Part shown: piece by piece, positions 16,200 through 23,964 of the stretch
How positions within the stretch are numbered: position 1 is the first letter of the stretch
Layout: the number at the start of each line of letters is the position of its first letter
From: Streptomyces acidicola
GTDB taxonomy: Bacteria; Actinomycetota; Actinomycetes; Streptomycetales; Streptomycetaceae
Reading direction: 5' to 3'
DNA length: 48,335 nt
Assembly: GCF_009377235.1 (NCBI RefSeq)
Contig: NZ_VMNX01000043.1
Span: 1 to 48,335, forward strand
Notes under the pieces: model-generated
Told to the model about the DNA's origin: nothing
Database searches by the model: none
Seen by the model: the letters and a program-made list of their open reading frames with translations, nothing else
Position numbers and translations under genes: made by a program

Positions 16200-17333
16200 T
16201 CAGCCCTTGACGGTAGTGCTCTCGACGCCGGGAAACCCCTTGTCCCACCAATGCCCGTAGCGCCGGTAGACGGCTGGATCGCGAAGCAGTGCGGACAGCC
16301 TCTCCGCCTCTTCGGTCAGACCCTGCCAGGCAGCCTTGCCGAGCCTGTGGAAGGCGGTCAGTTCCAGCCCGTCGTCGCCTGCACGCCATACTCCGGCGAC
16401 CTGCCCGTCGACCAGCAGGCACGGCAGCGTGTCGCCGTTGCGCCGGACGACCAGAGGTCTGTATTCCTCGGGGACGAGCCGACCGGGGCCGCCGTGGGCC
16501 AGCAGCGTGCTGTCCCACATCGGCAGCAGCCGCGGCGGCGCCGGGGTGTCCTCGGCCGGCACGGTGGCGTCCGCCAGGTCGAACAGGGCGGCGCGGCCCG
16601 GGCCTGTCACCCGCGCCAACTGGTCGCCGAGTTCCTGCAGCGCCCGCGTGATCACGGGACGTGTGAGCAGGGTGAACCGGGCGAAGTCCTGGGCCGACGC
16701 GGGCCCGAACGCCCGTAGGTAGGCGAGCAGCAGCCGCCGCACACCGGCGGCCGCTTCCTGCGGCCCGGCCTCCGCGGCAGCCGAGGAGGCGAGATAGGCG
16801 TTCGGCTGCGTGAACGACCACGGGCCGCCGGTCGGCGCGTGATGCGTCGGCGCGTAGGTGCGCAGCGCCCACCACACGCGGTGCGCGTGCTCGCCGAACC
16901 GCCCGGTTATCTCGTCCTGCACCTCGGCGCCGGTGCGGGGGCGCGCCAGGAACCGCGCGAGTGCCGGGAGCAGCGCGTCGGCGTCTGCGTGCGTCAGCCC
17001 GGTCGCGGTGAAGCGGCGGTCGTACAGCCGCGCCGCCCGCAAAGTGCTCAACATGGCAGCCCGGTAGGGCTCGTAGTCCTCGGCGTGCACGGTGTGCAGC
17101 GTGATCCGCATGAGGCTCGCCTTCACGATCAGGCGGTTCGCGAACGCCGCGTCGAGATCTTCGGGCACGAAGTCCTGCACACGGTTCCACAGAGCCAGGT
17201 ACGGCGATGCCGGTGTCTGCGCCTGCAGAGCGCACACCCGGCGGACCGCTTCGGCCACATCGAGGCGCCGGCGTTCGAGCAGGAACTGGCGGTCCAGGGT
17301 GGCCAGGGCGAGTTGTCGCGCGGTAAGGATCAC
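16200..17333 (-). CDS. AlkZ-like winged-helix DNA glycosylase (HTH_42 family)
   Basis: A 377-residue protein of the winged-helix HTH_42 family, formerly DUF1006. The N-terminus ITARQLAL-type segment leads to CALQAQTPASPYLALWNR. Q37 and Q39 form the Q-x-Q motif that is catalytic in AlkZ, the azinomycin-resistance glycosylase of Streptomyces sahachiroi. The YcaQ/AlkX branch has Q-x-D instead. Further family-like blocks are RITLHTVHAEDY, RLLPMWDSTLLAHGG and TAFHRLGKAAW. AlkZ-type enzymes unhook bulky or crosslinked alkylated bases. No biosynthetic cluster for an alkylating product is visible nearby, so this may be a housekeeping AZL paralogue guarding against environmental or self-made alkylators (inference). 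It stands alone. Confidence 0.88.
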   Translation of the reverse strand: MILTARQLALATLDRQFLLERRRLDVAEAVRRVCALQAQTPASPYLALWNRVQDFVPEDLDAAFANRLIVKASLMRITLHTVHAEDYEPYRAAMLSTLRAARLYDRRFTATGLTHADADALLPALARFLARPRTGAEVQDEITGRFGEHAHRVWWALRTYAPTHHAPTGGPWSFTQPNAYLASSAAAEAGPQEAAAGVRRLLLAYLRAFGPASAQDFARFTLLTRPVITRALQELGDQLARVTGPGRAALFDLADATVPAEDTPAPPRLLPMWDSTLLAHGGPGRLVPEEYRPLVVRRNGDTLPCLLVDGQVAGVWRAGDDGLELTAFHRLGKAAWQGLTEEAERLSALLRDPAVYRRYGHWWDKGFPGVESTTVKG

Positions 17334-17452
17334 GCCCGGATTATGGCGCCGTCGACGACCTCCTCACCTACCTGACCGCCGCAGCACACGCGATGCAGAA
17401 GAGCCGCGACTGGCGCAGGACTGATGTGCGGCACCGCCGGATACCCAGTCCA

Positions 17453-17479
17453 TGTCACAGGGTGTCGGGCTGTCTCGTC
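17453..17479 (+). promoter_or_regulatory. ECF41-type promoter of the CMD gene
   Basis: TGTCACA (17453-17459), a 16-base spacer and CGTC (17476-17479) match the promoter described for ECF41 sigma factors. It lies 41 bases before the CMD start, and the ECF41 gene itself is directly downstream, so the sigma factor probably activates this gene. Confidence 0.85.
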
Positions 17480-17519
17480 TCAGGGGGTGTAACCACCGAC
17501 AACCACGGAGGAGCACACC

Positions 17520-17993
17520 ATGGACGCGCGACTGAACTACTTCGCCAGCCCGACCGCCGGCAAGGTCCTCAAGTACTTCATGTCGGCGGGCAAGGCCCTC
17601 AAGGACTCGCCGCTGCCGGCCGTGACACAGGAGCTGGTGGCGCTGCGCGTGAGCCAGATCAACGGCTGCGCCGCCTGCATCGACATGCACACCAAGGAGG
17701 CCGCCGCTGCCGGCGAGACCGCGGTACGGCTGAACCTGGTGGCGGCGTGGCGGGAGGCCACAGTCTTCACCGAGGCCGAGCGCGCCGCGCTGGAGCTGGC
17801 GGAGGAGGGGACCCGGGTCGCGGATGCGGCCAGGGGCGTCAGCGACGAGGTGTGGGCGTGCGCCGCCAAGTACTACGACGAGGAACAGCTCACTGCCCTG
17901 GTGATCCTGGTCTCCTTCATGAACTTGGCGAACCGGCTGAACATCATCACCCAGCAGCCGGCCGGCAACTACGAGGCCGGACAGTTCCACTGA
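17520..17993 (+). CDS. Carboxymuconolactone decarboxylase/AhpD-like protein
   Basis: A 157-residue all-helical protein of the CMD/AhpD family. The CxxC redox motif is in INGCAACIDMHTKEA, with the usual His three residues after the second cysteine. AhpD-like proteins act in peroxide defence or as thiol-dependent oxidoreductases. CMD proteins are one of the three classes (CMD, oxidoreductase, epimerase) typically encoded beside ECF41 sigma genes. GGAGGAG precedes ATG 17520, and an ECF41-type promoter lies upstream. It is therefore the likely main target of the sigma factor encoded 122 bases downstream. Confidence 0.93.
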   Translation: MDARLNYFASPTAGKVLKYFMSAGKALKDSPLPAVTQELVALRVSQINGCAACIDMHTKEAAAAGETAVRLNLVAAWREATVFTEAERAALELAEEGTRVADAARGVSDEVWACAAKYYDEEQLTALVILVSFMNLANRLNIITQQPAGNYEAGQFH

Positions 17994-18010
17994 ACGGCAT
18001 CAGTAACTGA

Positions 18011-18070
18011 CTCGGGGCGCTGCTGCGAGTGCTGCGGGTGCTGCGGGTGCTGCGGGCGCTGCGCCCCGAG
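18011..18070. repeat. Hairpin enclosing 9-base tandem repeats
   Basis: CTCGGGGCGC (18011-18020) and its exact reverse complement (18061-18070) flank about 40 bases made of four and a half copies of a 9-base unit (CTGCGGGTG with single changes). It sits between the CMD stop and the sigma-factor start. It could act as a partial terminator reducing read-through into the sigma gene. The repeat number is likely to vary between strains. Confidence 0.7.
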
Positions 18071-18115
18071 CCCGGTATAGCCAGGTGAGAGGGTGCCAAG
18101 TAGAGGAGATTCCAC

Positions 18116-19039
18116 GTGAACAAGGTTGACGAGTTCTTGGAGTTGCGGCCGCTGCTGTTCTCGATCGCCTACCGGATTCTGGGCAGCGTGAGTGAGGCCG
18201 AGGACGCGGTGCAGGAGACATGGCTGCGCTTCGACGGCTCGACGACCCCACCCACGTCGCCCAAGGCCTTTCTGTCCGCCACGGTCACGCGGATCTCGAT
18301 CGACGTGCTGCGCTCCGCGCGCGTGCGGCGAGAAGAGTACGTGGGCCCGTGGTTCCCCGAGCCGTTGCTGAGTGATCCGTATCAGGATCCGGCGCGGTCG
18401 GCGGAGCTGGCCGACTCGGTGTCGATGGCGGCGCTGTTGTTGCTGGAGCGGCTCAGTCCCCTGGAGCGGTCGGTGTTTGTGCTGCGGGAGGTGTTCGCCT
18501 TCGGATTTGACGAGGTCGCCGCGGCGGTAGGGCGTTCAGAGGGGGCGTGCAGGCAACTGCTGGTGCGCGCACGGCGGCACATGGAGACCGGGCGGCCACG
18601 GTTCGAAGCGAACCGTCAGGAGCGTCAGGAGCTGGCGGCACGGTTCTTCTCCGCATTGAAAGACGGCGACGTTGGCGCGCTGCAGAATCTGCTGGCGGCT
18701 GATGTCCAACTGGTCGGGGACGGCGGCGGCAAGGCCCCGCAGCTGGCCAAGGCCGTCATCGGGGCCGAGAAGGTGGCCCGGCTGCTTGGCTCCGTCTTCC
18801 CTCGGATGGCACGGATCGACGTGACGTTCGAGCCGCACGAGGTCAACGGCGAACCCGGCGCGATCTTCCGCGACCGGGACGGCAAAATCCTGCACACCCT
18901 GGCCCTCGAAATGCTCGACGGGCAGATCCAGACCATCCGCTCGGTGATCAATCCCGACAAGCTCGGCCACCTCGGACCGGTCGCCGACGCCTGGGCCGTC
19001 GACCGCGAGGTGAAGCAGACCCGCCGGCAGATGAACTGA
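18116..19039 (+). CDS. ECF41-family RNA polymerase sigma factor
   Basis: A 307-residue SigJ/ECF41-type sigma factor. Region 2 contains YRILGSVSEAEDAVQETWLR, region 4 contains LSPLERSVFVLREVF and GRSEGACRQLLVRARRHM, and the linker has WFPEPLL, a form of the WLPEPL signature. The extra C-terminal SnoaL-like domain (about 185-307) carries the ECF41 signatures DGGGK and NPDKL; this domain modulates activity in place of an anti-sigma factor. The start is GTG 18116 after GAGGAG. The usual partner gene (CMD) lies just upstream with a matching promoter, whereas no such promoter is seen before the sigma gene itself, so autoregulation would depend on read-through. Confidence 0.95.
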   Translation: MNKVDEFLELRPLLFSIAYRILGSVSEAEDAVQETWLRFDGSTTPPTSPKAFLSATVTRISIDVLRSARVRREEYVGPWFPEPLLSDPYQDPARSAELADSVSMAALLLLERLSPLERSVFVLREVFAFGFDEVAAAVGRSEGACRQLLVRARRHMETGRPRFEANRQERQELAARFFSALKDGDVGALQNLLAADVQLVGDGGGKAPQLAKAVIGAEKVARLLGSVFPRMARIDVTFEPHEVNGEPGAIFRDRDGKILHTLALEMLDGQIQTIRSVINPDKLGHLGPVADAWAVDREVKQTRRQMN

Positions 19040-19079
19040 CCTGAGCCGTGGTGTGGGGACAGCCCTCAACGGTCAGCCC

Positions 19080-19505
19080 TTATCCGGGGTAGACGGTGCC
19101 GTCCTCCACGAAGCAGAGTGGGTTGCCCCAGGGGTCCTCGACGTAGAACGATCGCTCGCCCCAGGGGCGGACGACGATGGCGCCTGCCGGAGCATCGTGG
19201 ACCAGTTCCGTGGACAGGCAGTCGAGTGCCTGGGCCCGTACGAAGACGGCGTCGAGGTCCGTGACGGTGAAGTACAGGGACTTCGCCGCCGGATGCGGCG
19301 CGGCCAGGGCGGACACGTCCTGGACGGAGAGGGTGACCGGTCCGCACTGGAAGTAGCAGCGTGCCCCGGCCTGTCTGCGCCCCTCCAGGCCCAGCAGCCT
19401 GCCGTAGAAGGCGATGGCCTCGTCGAGATCACCGACTTCCACGCTCAGTCTGAACATCTGCGGAACGTCCGCGCGGTCTGTTCGTCCGGTGGTCGAGCTG
19501 GTCAT
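19080..19505 (-). CDS. VOC-family (glyoxalase-like) protein
   Basis: A 141-residue vicinal-oxygen-chelate protein with paired beta-alpha-beta units: FRLSVEVGDLDEAIAFYGRL, then SLYFTVTDLDAVFVRAQAL, and the final ERSFYVEDPWGNPLCFVED. Such proteins include glyoxalases, dioxygenases and antibiotic-binding proteins; no clear His/Glu metal set lets me choose. Its ATG overlaps the TGA of the upstream ArsR gene as ATGA, so it is translated with the regulator and controlled by it. It probably handles the compound the regulator senses (inference). Confidence 0.9.
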   Translation of the reverse strand: MTSSTTGRTDRADVPQMFRLSVEVGDLDEAIAFYGRLLGLEGRRQAGARCYFQCGPVTLSVQDVSALAAPHPAAKSLYFTVTDLDAVFVRAQALDCLSTELVHDAPAGAIVVRPWGERSFYVEDPWGNPLCFVEDGTVYPG

Positions 19506-19867
19506 GTCAGGGGTTCTCCTTGGTTGCGATCGGGTGGCCCATGCTGCTGGGAAAAGTGGGCGAGCCACTGAGTGACCAGGTCCAGCCGGCTTCGCTGGAG
19601 CCGGTAGACGCGCGAGCGGCCTTGGCGCTCGCTGCTGAGCAGGCCGGCGGCTTCCAGGACCTGCAGGTGTCTGGTGGTCGTCTGCCAGGAGTGGGCGAAC
19701 ACAGCGGCGATCTCGCCGGCTGTCATGGATCCACCGTTGAAGTAGACAGTTAGCAGGACACGCCGCCGTGCCGGGTGTGCCAACGCGCTGAACACCGCCT
19801 CGTAGACGTCGACCCGGCCCGTGGGCTCGTCGGTCGTGGGTTTCTCTTTTGCCGGGAATACAGACAC
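19502..19867 (-). CDS. ArsR-family winged-helix repressor
   Basis: A 121-residue regulator. LAHPARRRVLLTVYFNGGSM, AAVFAHSWQTTTRHLQVLEA and GLLSSERQGRSRVYRL form the ArsR winged helix with the recognition helix around SWQTTTRHLQVL. The usual metal-site cysteines are missing, so an organic ligand or protein signal is more likely than a metal. GTG 19867 is proposed as the start because a good promoter ends seven bases before it, predicting a leaderless mRNA. Longer readings would run through the operator. It is the first gene of a two-gene operon with a VOC protein. Confidence 0.88.
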   Translation of the reverse strand: MSVFPAKEKPTTDEPTGRVDVYEAVFSALAHPARRRVLLTVYFNGGSMTAGEIAAVFAHSWQTTTRHLQVLEAAGLLSSERQGRSRVYRLQRSRLDLVTQWLAHFSQQHGPPDRNQGEPLT

Positions 19868-19903
19868 AACATTCAGCCTACGGGCTGAATGTTGTCGCTG
19901 CAA
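19866..19903 (-). promoter_or_regulatory. ArsR operator overlapping a leaderless promoter
   Basis: ACAACATTCAGCC (19866-19878) and its reverse complement (19883-19895) form a perfect 13-base inverted repeat with a four-base centre. On the minus strand, TTGCAG (19903-19898) and TAGGCT (19880-19875) are 17 bases apart, and GTG of the ArsR gene starts seven bases after the -10 box. The operator covers the spacer, -10 box and start codon, a classic layout for autorepression. Confidence 0.82.
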
Positions 19904-20048
19904 GTACAGTTGGCCGCTCGTGCTCTCGTGCGCTCGTGCCGCACTGGCACGCGCCGACACCCCGAACGTCGCGACGAAGACCGTCGGCGGCGCGCCGCGC
20001 TGGGGAACGTACGATCAGGCTCCCTCAGCGCTGGAAGGCGGTCGGTCC

Positions 20049-20807
20049 ATGCCCGTGCCGAGCTTGCTCGCGGTTTTCGCTCACCCGGACGACGAGTCGT
20101 TGTCTGCAGGCGGAGTGCTCGCACGTCACGCGGCAGCGGGCGCGCGTACCGCAGTTGTCACGGCGACCTGGGCCTCGGACACCCTGCGGGCCGCGGAGTT
20201 GGCCGAGGCGCTGCACATTCTCGGGGCCGGCAAGCCGCGGATGCTCGGTTACGCCGATGCGCGTGTACCGGAGTCGGCCCGGGGTCGCGTACGGTTCTGC
20301 GATGCGCCGCTGGGCGAGGCGGTGCGGCGGTTGGTGGAGCACATCCGTGAATTCCGCCCGGACATCATGGTCACCCACGACGCCTACGGCGGGCTGCCCG
20401 GTCACCCGGATCACGTGCACACCCACCGGGTGACCATGCTCGCTGCCCAAGCGGCCGGACTTGGGCAGCTCTACCCGGACGCCGGTGCCCCCTGGCAGCC
20501 GCGTGCCCTCTACCTGGCCACGCACCCGCGCTCCGCAGTGCCGGCGCTGAGAGAGGTGATCGGTGCGCGCAAGGCGGTGTACAGCGTTCCGGACGAACAG
20601 GTCACCGCAACTGTCGATGTCGGGCCTTGGATGGAGCAGAAGATCGCCGCGGTGCTGGCGCATCGCTCCGAGGTGGAGCGCGGGGCCCTACCGGGAGTGA
20701 TCGCCGGCCTTCCGGCGGATGCAAGGGAGCGGCTGTTCGCAACCGAGTGGTACATCCGTCACGCCCCCATGACTGCGGCCTCGGCCCAGACGGAACTGAC
20801 CGTCTGA
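20049..20807 (+). CDS. PIG-L-family zinc deacetylase
   Basis: A 252-residue LmbE/PIG-L deacetylase. The zinc site is made by AHPDDESLSAGG near the N-terminus (His, Asp, Asp) and GHPDHVHTH in the middle. The family includes MshB and Mca of mycothiol metabolism and antibiotic sugar deacetylases; substrates are N-acetylglucosamine conjugates. ATG 20049 puts LLAVFAHPDDE at the N-terminus as expected, with GGAAGG upstream. It is divergent from the ArsR gene. The histidine segment VTHDAYGGLPGHPDH favours the MshB/Mca branch, but Streptomyces usually has those genes elsewhere, so the role is unassigned. Confidence 0.9.
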   Translation: MPVPSLLAVFAHPDDESLSAGGVLARHAAAGARTAVVTATWASDTLRAAELAEALHILGAGKPRMLGYADARVPESARGRVRFCDAPLGEAVRRLVEHIREFRPDIMVTHDAYGGLPGHPDHVHTHRVTMLAAQAAGLGQLYPDAGAPWQPRALYLATHPRSAVPALREVIGARKAVYSVPDEQVTATVDVGPWMEQKIAAVLAHRSEVERGALPGVIAGLPADARERLFATEWYIRHAPMTAASAQTELTV

Positions 20808-20810
20808 CCA

Positions 20811-20826
20811 CGGGGCCCGGTCCCCG
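20811..20826. terminator. Weak hairpin after PIG-L gene
   Basis: CGGGG (20811-20815) pairs with CCCCG (20822-20826), enclosing a six-base loop, five bases after the stop. It is short but in the right place for a terminator. Confidence 0.35.
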
Positions 20827-20829
20827 GTG

Positions 20830-21347
20830 AAGGCGATGTGCTGTGCAGGAGGGGCGGAGAAAAGGGGGGGGCGGTTGAGCCGCCCGGTGCAAGCGAACCG
20901 TGAGGTCGCTATCGCCTGCCTGAAATCGCCACGATGCACGGCACCGGTGGGGATCGACCAGTGCATGAAGCCGTGTCGCCCCTCGATGAACCACACGCGG
21001 TCATCGGACAGTTGGAGCAGGTGGTGATAGCGGTTCGCGTCTTCGCCCTGCGGCAGCCGCGGCCGGCAGCCTTCCAGGAGCATCGGTCGACCGAAGGGCG
21101 ATCACCCACCTCGGACAGGCAGGACAAGGCCATTTCCCCCGGGCCGCACCCAGCCGGTGGACGTCGAGCGCACTCACGCCGAGCAGAACGCCTATGCGAC
21201 CGAAACGCCGACCATGAGCAGCCGCCTACTGGGCACGCCAAAGTCCCGTACCCCCAGGAGGGCCTGTTGCGAAAGTCCTGGTCGCGGCCGTCGTCGGGTG
21301 GCCGCGGGACGTGCGCTTGGCGCTGTTTTGAGTACGCCCATTGGTCA
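20830..21347. other. Gene-poor region, possible relics
   Basis: About 520 bases without an intact gene. On the minus strand, near 20945-21045, a frame reads NRYHHLLQLSDDRVWFIEG and HGFMHWSIPTGAVHRG, which looks like protein-coding remains of an unidentified gene without a start or conserved neighbours. GGCCTGTTGCGAAAGTCC near 21265 resembles the terminal sequences of some insertion elements, but no partner end was found. The 3' end holds the promoter of the next regulator. Confidence 0.35.
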
Positions 21348-21353
21348 TAGAAT
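21348..21353 (+). promoter_or_regulatory. -10 box before SufR-like gene
   Basis: TAGAAT at 21348-21353 lies six bases before the GTG start, implying a leaderless transcript. I could not find a good -35 box at 16-18 bases, so an activator or a weak promoter is possible. Confidence 0.5.
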
Positions 21354-21359
21354 CGGCGC

Positions 21360-21998
21360 GTGACTGCTGAAGATTCCGCATTCGCGGTGCTGGGTGTGTT
21401 GGGTGATTCCGTGCGTCGTCGGGTCTATCGGCACGTCGCCGCCGCCCCGGGTGAGGTAGGGCGTGATGCGGTGGCGGAAGCGGTCGGGATTTCCCGATCG
21501 CTGGCCGCCTTCCACTTGGACAAGCTGGTCGAGGCAGGGCTGCTGGCCGTGTCGTTTCGGCGACTGTCCGGGCGCACCGGCCCCGGGGCCGGGCGGCCGG
21601 CGAAGGTCTACCGGCGTGCCGAGGGTGAGCACGCCGTGTCCGTCCCGCCTCGGTCGTATGACGCGGCCGGTCGGCTGCTCGCGGAGGCGGTGGAGAACGC
21701 CGGCTTGGACCGGGAGTTGCAGGCCGCGGCGCAGGCCGCGGGTGCGGCACACCCGGATGCGGCTGCCGGTGACCTGGTCGAGGTGCTGCGGGCCCGCGGC
21801 TACCAGCCCTTCTGGGATGGGGAGACGCTGCGGCTGCATAACTGTCCCTTCCGCGCGCTGGCCGAGGAGTTCCCCGCCCTGATCTGCGGGATGAATCTCG
21901 CGCTGCTCAAGGGCCTGGCACTTGAGCAGTGGTCGCCGACGATGGATCCGTGTCCTGGCGGGTGTTGCGTGGCACTTTCTAAAAACAAGGATCATTGA
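21360..21998 (+). CDS. Winged-helix regulator with C-terminal cysteine cluster (SufR-like)
   Basis: A 212-residue COG2345-type regulator. The N-terminal winged helix (LGVLGDSVRRRVYRHVAA, AVGISRSLAAFHLDKLVEAG) is followed by a wing with GRPAKVYRR. The C-terminal domain contains LHNCPFRALAEEF, ICGMNL and DPCPGGCC, an arrangement like the iron-sulfur-binding region of SufR-type repressors. It may therefore sense redox state, iron or nitric oxide through a cluster (inference from cysteine spacing). The GTG 21360 start directly follows a -10-like box. A DUF3291 gene follows after 32 bases and is probably in the same operon. Confidence 0.85.
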   Translation: MTAEDSAFAVLGVLGDSVRRRVYRHVAAAPGEVGRDAVAEAVGISRSLAAFHLDKLVEAGLLAVSFRRLSGRTGPGAGRPAKVYRRAEGEHAVSVPPRSYDAAGRLLAEAVENAGLDRELQAAAQAAGAAHPDAAAGDLVEVLRARGYQPFWDGETLRLHNCPFRALAEEFPALICGMNLALLKGLALEQWSPTMDPCPGGCCVALSKNKDH

Positions 21999-22030
21999 CT
22001 ATAGAGGCAGGGTCGGGCCATGCTGGGCCC

Positions 22031-22501
22031 ATGACTGGCTTTCACCTTGCGCAGGTCAACATCGGCCGCATCCTCGCCCCGCTGGACAGCCCCGAGTTGG
22101 CCGACTTCGTCGCCCAACTGCCCGAGATCAACGCGCTTGCCGAGCGCAGCCCGGGGTTCGTGTGGCGCATGGTCGACGATGAGGGCGAGGACGCGACCGG
22201 CGCCCGTCCCGACGAGAGCGACGACCTCCTCCTGATCAACTGTTCGGTCTGGGAGTCTGTTGAAGCCCTGCGGAACTTCACCTACCGCACTGATCACCTG
22301 CGCGTACTGAGCCGCCGCCGCGAGTGGTTCCAGCGCCTGGCCGAGGCGTACCAGGCCCTGTGGTGGATCCCGGCTGGTCACCGCCCGAGCATCGCCGAGG
22401 CGATGGAGCGGGTCGCGTTGGTACGCGAACACGGTCCTGGACCAACCGCGTTCACCTTCCGCGACACCTACCCGGCACCAGCCAGGTCCGCGCAGGTCTA
22501 G
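22031..22501 (+). CDS. DUF3291 domain protein
   Basis: A 156-residue DUF3291 protein with the family start FHLAQVNIGRILAPLDSPEL, the central SPGFVWRMVDDEGEDATGAR and the WESVEALRNFTYRTDH segment. DUF3291 has a ferredoxin-like dimeric alpha/beta-barrel look, similar to heme- or polyketide-handling monooxygenases, but no biochemical function is established. It lies 32 bases after the SufR-like regulator and is probably controlled by it. A redox or heme-related role would be consistent with that neighbour (inference). Confidence 0.87.
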   Translation: MTGFHLAQVNIGRILAPLDSPELADFVAQLPEINALAERSPGFVWRMVDDEGEDATGARPDESDDLLLINCSVWESVEALRNFTYRTDHLRVLSRRREWFQRLAEAYQALWWIPAGHRPSIAEAMERVALVREHGPGPTAFTFRDTYPAPARSAQV

Positions 22502-22532
22502 GGTCTGGTGCGAAGGCTGATCAAGGTGCTGG

Positions 22533-22724
22533 ATGATCTGGCACCGTAGGGCGTGCAGATCTGACGAACCGTCAGTGGTGGTGTGGCTGGAGCCGTTGCT
22601 GCCGCGAGGTAAGAAGCAGGGCAGACCGCGGACGTGGACCCGTCGGCGGCTGATCGACGGGATGCGGTGGCGACCAGGGCGCCGGTGCGTGTGGCGCCTC
22701 ATCTCACTGTGCCCAGGCCGTTGA
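22533..22724 (+). pseudogene. N-terminal fragment of an IS5-type transposase
   Basis: The segment around WLEPLLPRGKKQGRPRTW and RRLIDGMRWR is the DUF4096-type N-terminal region of Streptomyces IS5-family transposases (normally LTDEQW-LLEPLLP, then W-RTG). The reading is interrupted right after DGMRWR, and the catalytic DDE domain is absent. No inverted ends could be recognised. It marks past insertion and decay between the DUF3291 and hydrolase genes. Confidence 0.75.
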
Positions 22725-22888
22725 CACGCCCCACCGCCTTGCCTGTTCTCGCGTGACCTGGCAACGCTCGGCGTGCGCCGGCCCGGCCCGGGGGTCAGGC
22801 TGGGAGAGAAGGCAGCCCCACGCGCCCGTGACGGCCCTGTCCTGACCGGGTACAGGCACGATCCGCACGTGAAGGCAGGGGAACCACC

Positions 22889-23854
22889 ATGACTGCACCC
22901 GTTCTCGAAGCGGCAGCCCAGGAGATCGCCGACGCGACGTCGAAGCCACCCTTCCTTTACGAGCTCGGTGTGGAGCGTGCCCGAAAGGTGCTGGACGACA
23001 TCCAGGCGGCTCCCGTCGACAAGCCGGACGTGGCGGAGACATGGGTCACGGTGCCTGCAGAGGTCGGCGACGTTCGAGTCCGCATCGTCAAACCGGTGGG
23101 TGCCGGCGGCGACCTGCCAGTGATCCTGTACATACATGGTGGTGGCTGGATCCTGGGTAGTGCCGCCACTCACGACCGGCTCGTACGGGAGTTGGCCACC
23201 GGAGTCGACGCCGCCGTCGCGTTCGTCGAGTACGACCGCTCGCCCGAGGCCCGTTACCCCGTGGCGATCGAGCAGGCCTATGCGACCGCACGCCGGCTCA
23301 CCGCCGACGGCGCCGCACAAGGCTTGGACGTCTCCCGCATGGCCGTGGCCGGCGATTCCGTCGGCGGCGGCATGACCGCCGCACTGGCCCTCATGGCCAA
23401 GCAGCGCGGCGACGTCAGCTTCATCCACCAGTCGCTGTACTACCCAGTGACCGACGCCGCCCAGGACACCGACAGCTACCGGCAGTTCGCCGACGGTCCG
23501 TACCTGACAGCCAAGGCCATGGGCTGGTTCTGGGACGCCTACACCACCGACCCCGCGCAGCGCGCCGAGACCACCGCCTCACCTCTGCGCGCGAATCTGG
23601 AAGAACTCGCCGGGCTGCCGCCCGCACTGGTCATCGTCGACGAGAACGACGTGCTGCGCGATGAGGGCGAGGCCTACGCGCGCAACCTGACTCGGGCCGA
23701 CGTACCCACCACCAGTGTCCGCTACAACGGCATCATCCACGACTTCATGATGCTCAACCCCGTGCGCGGCACCCACGCGGCCACCGCCGCCGTCGAGCAG
23801 GCCATCCGCACACTCCGCAAGGCCTTCGGCACCCACGCCGCACCAGTGGGTTGA
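22889..23854 (+). CDS. Alpha/beta hydrolase, HSL-type esterase/lipase
   Basis: A 321-residue hydrolase of the hormone-sensitive-lipase (family IV) type. It has the oxyanion motif YIHGGGWILGS, the nucleophile elbow AVAGDSVGGGMTAAL with the catalytic serine, the acid segment VIVDENDVLRDEG and the histidine in YNGIIHDFMMLNP. AGGGGAACCACC precedes ATG 22889. It probably cleaves short-chain esters. The next gene (DUF5996) follows in the same direction after 110 bases. No signal peptide is present, so it acts inside the cell. Confidence 0.92.
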   Translation: MTAPVLEAAAQEIADATSKPPFLYELGVERARKVLDDIQAAPVDKPDVAETWVTVPAEVGDVRVRIVKPVGAGGDLPVILYIHGGGWILGSAATHDRLVRELATGVDAAVAFVEYDRSPEARYPVAIEQAYATARRLTADGAAQGLDVSRMAVAGDSVGGGMTAALALMAKQRGDVSFIHQSLYYPVTDAAQDTDSYRQFADGPYLTAKAMGWFWDAYTTDPAQRAETTASPLRANLEELAGLPPALVIVDENDVLRDEGEAYARNLTRADVPTTSVRYNGIIHDFMMLNPVRGTHAATAAVEQAIRTLRKAFGTHAAPVG

Positions 23855-23964
23855 TGAACATGGACCGTGTGGTGATGGCACGGAGGTCAGTTCCGGGCCG
23901 TGCTCTCCCGGGGCTGACGTCAAGTCGGGGACCTGTTTCACCACAACCGCAGGCGGAGGAACCC

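Noticed and set aside
21262..21282. GGCCTGTTGCGAAAGTCC as an insertion-sequence end
   Set aside because: No matching inverted end or target duplication could be found nearby, so it remains only a resemblance.
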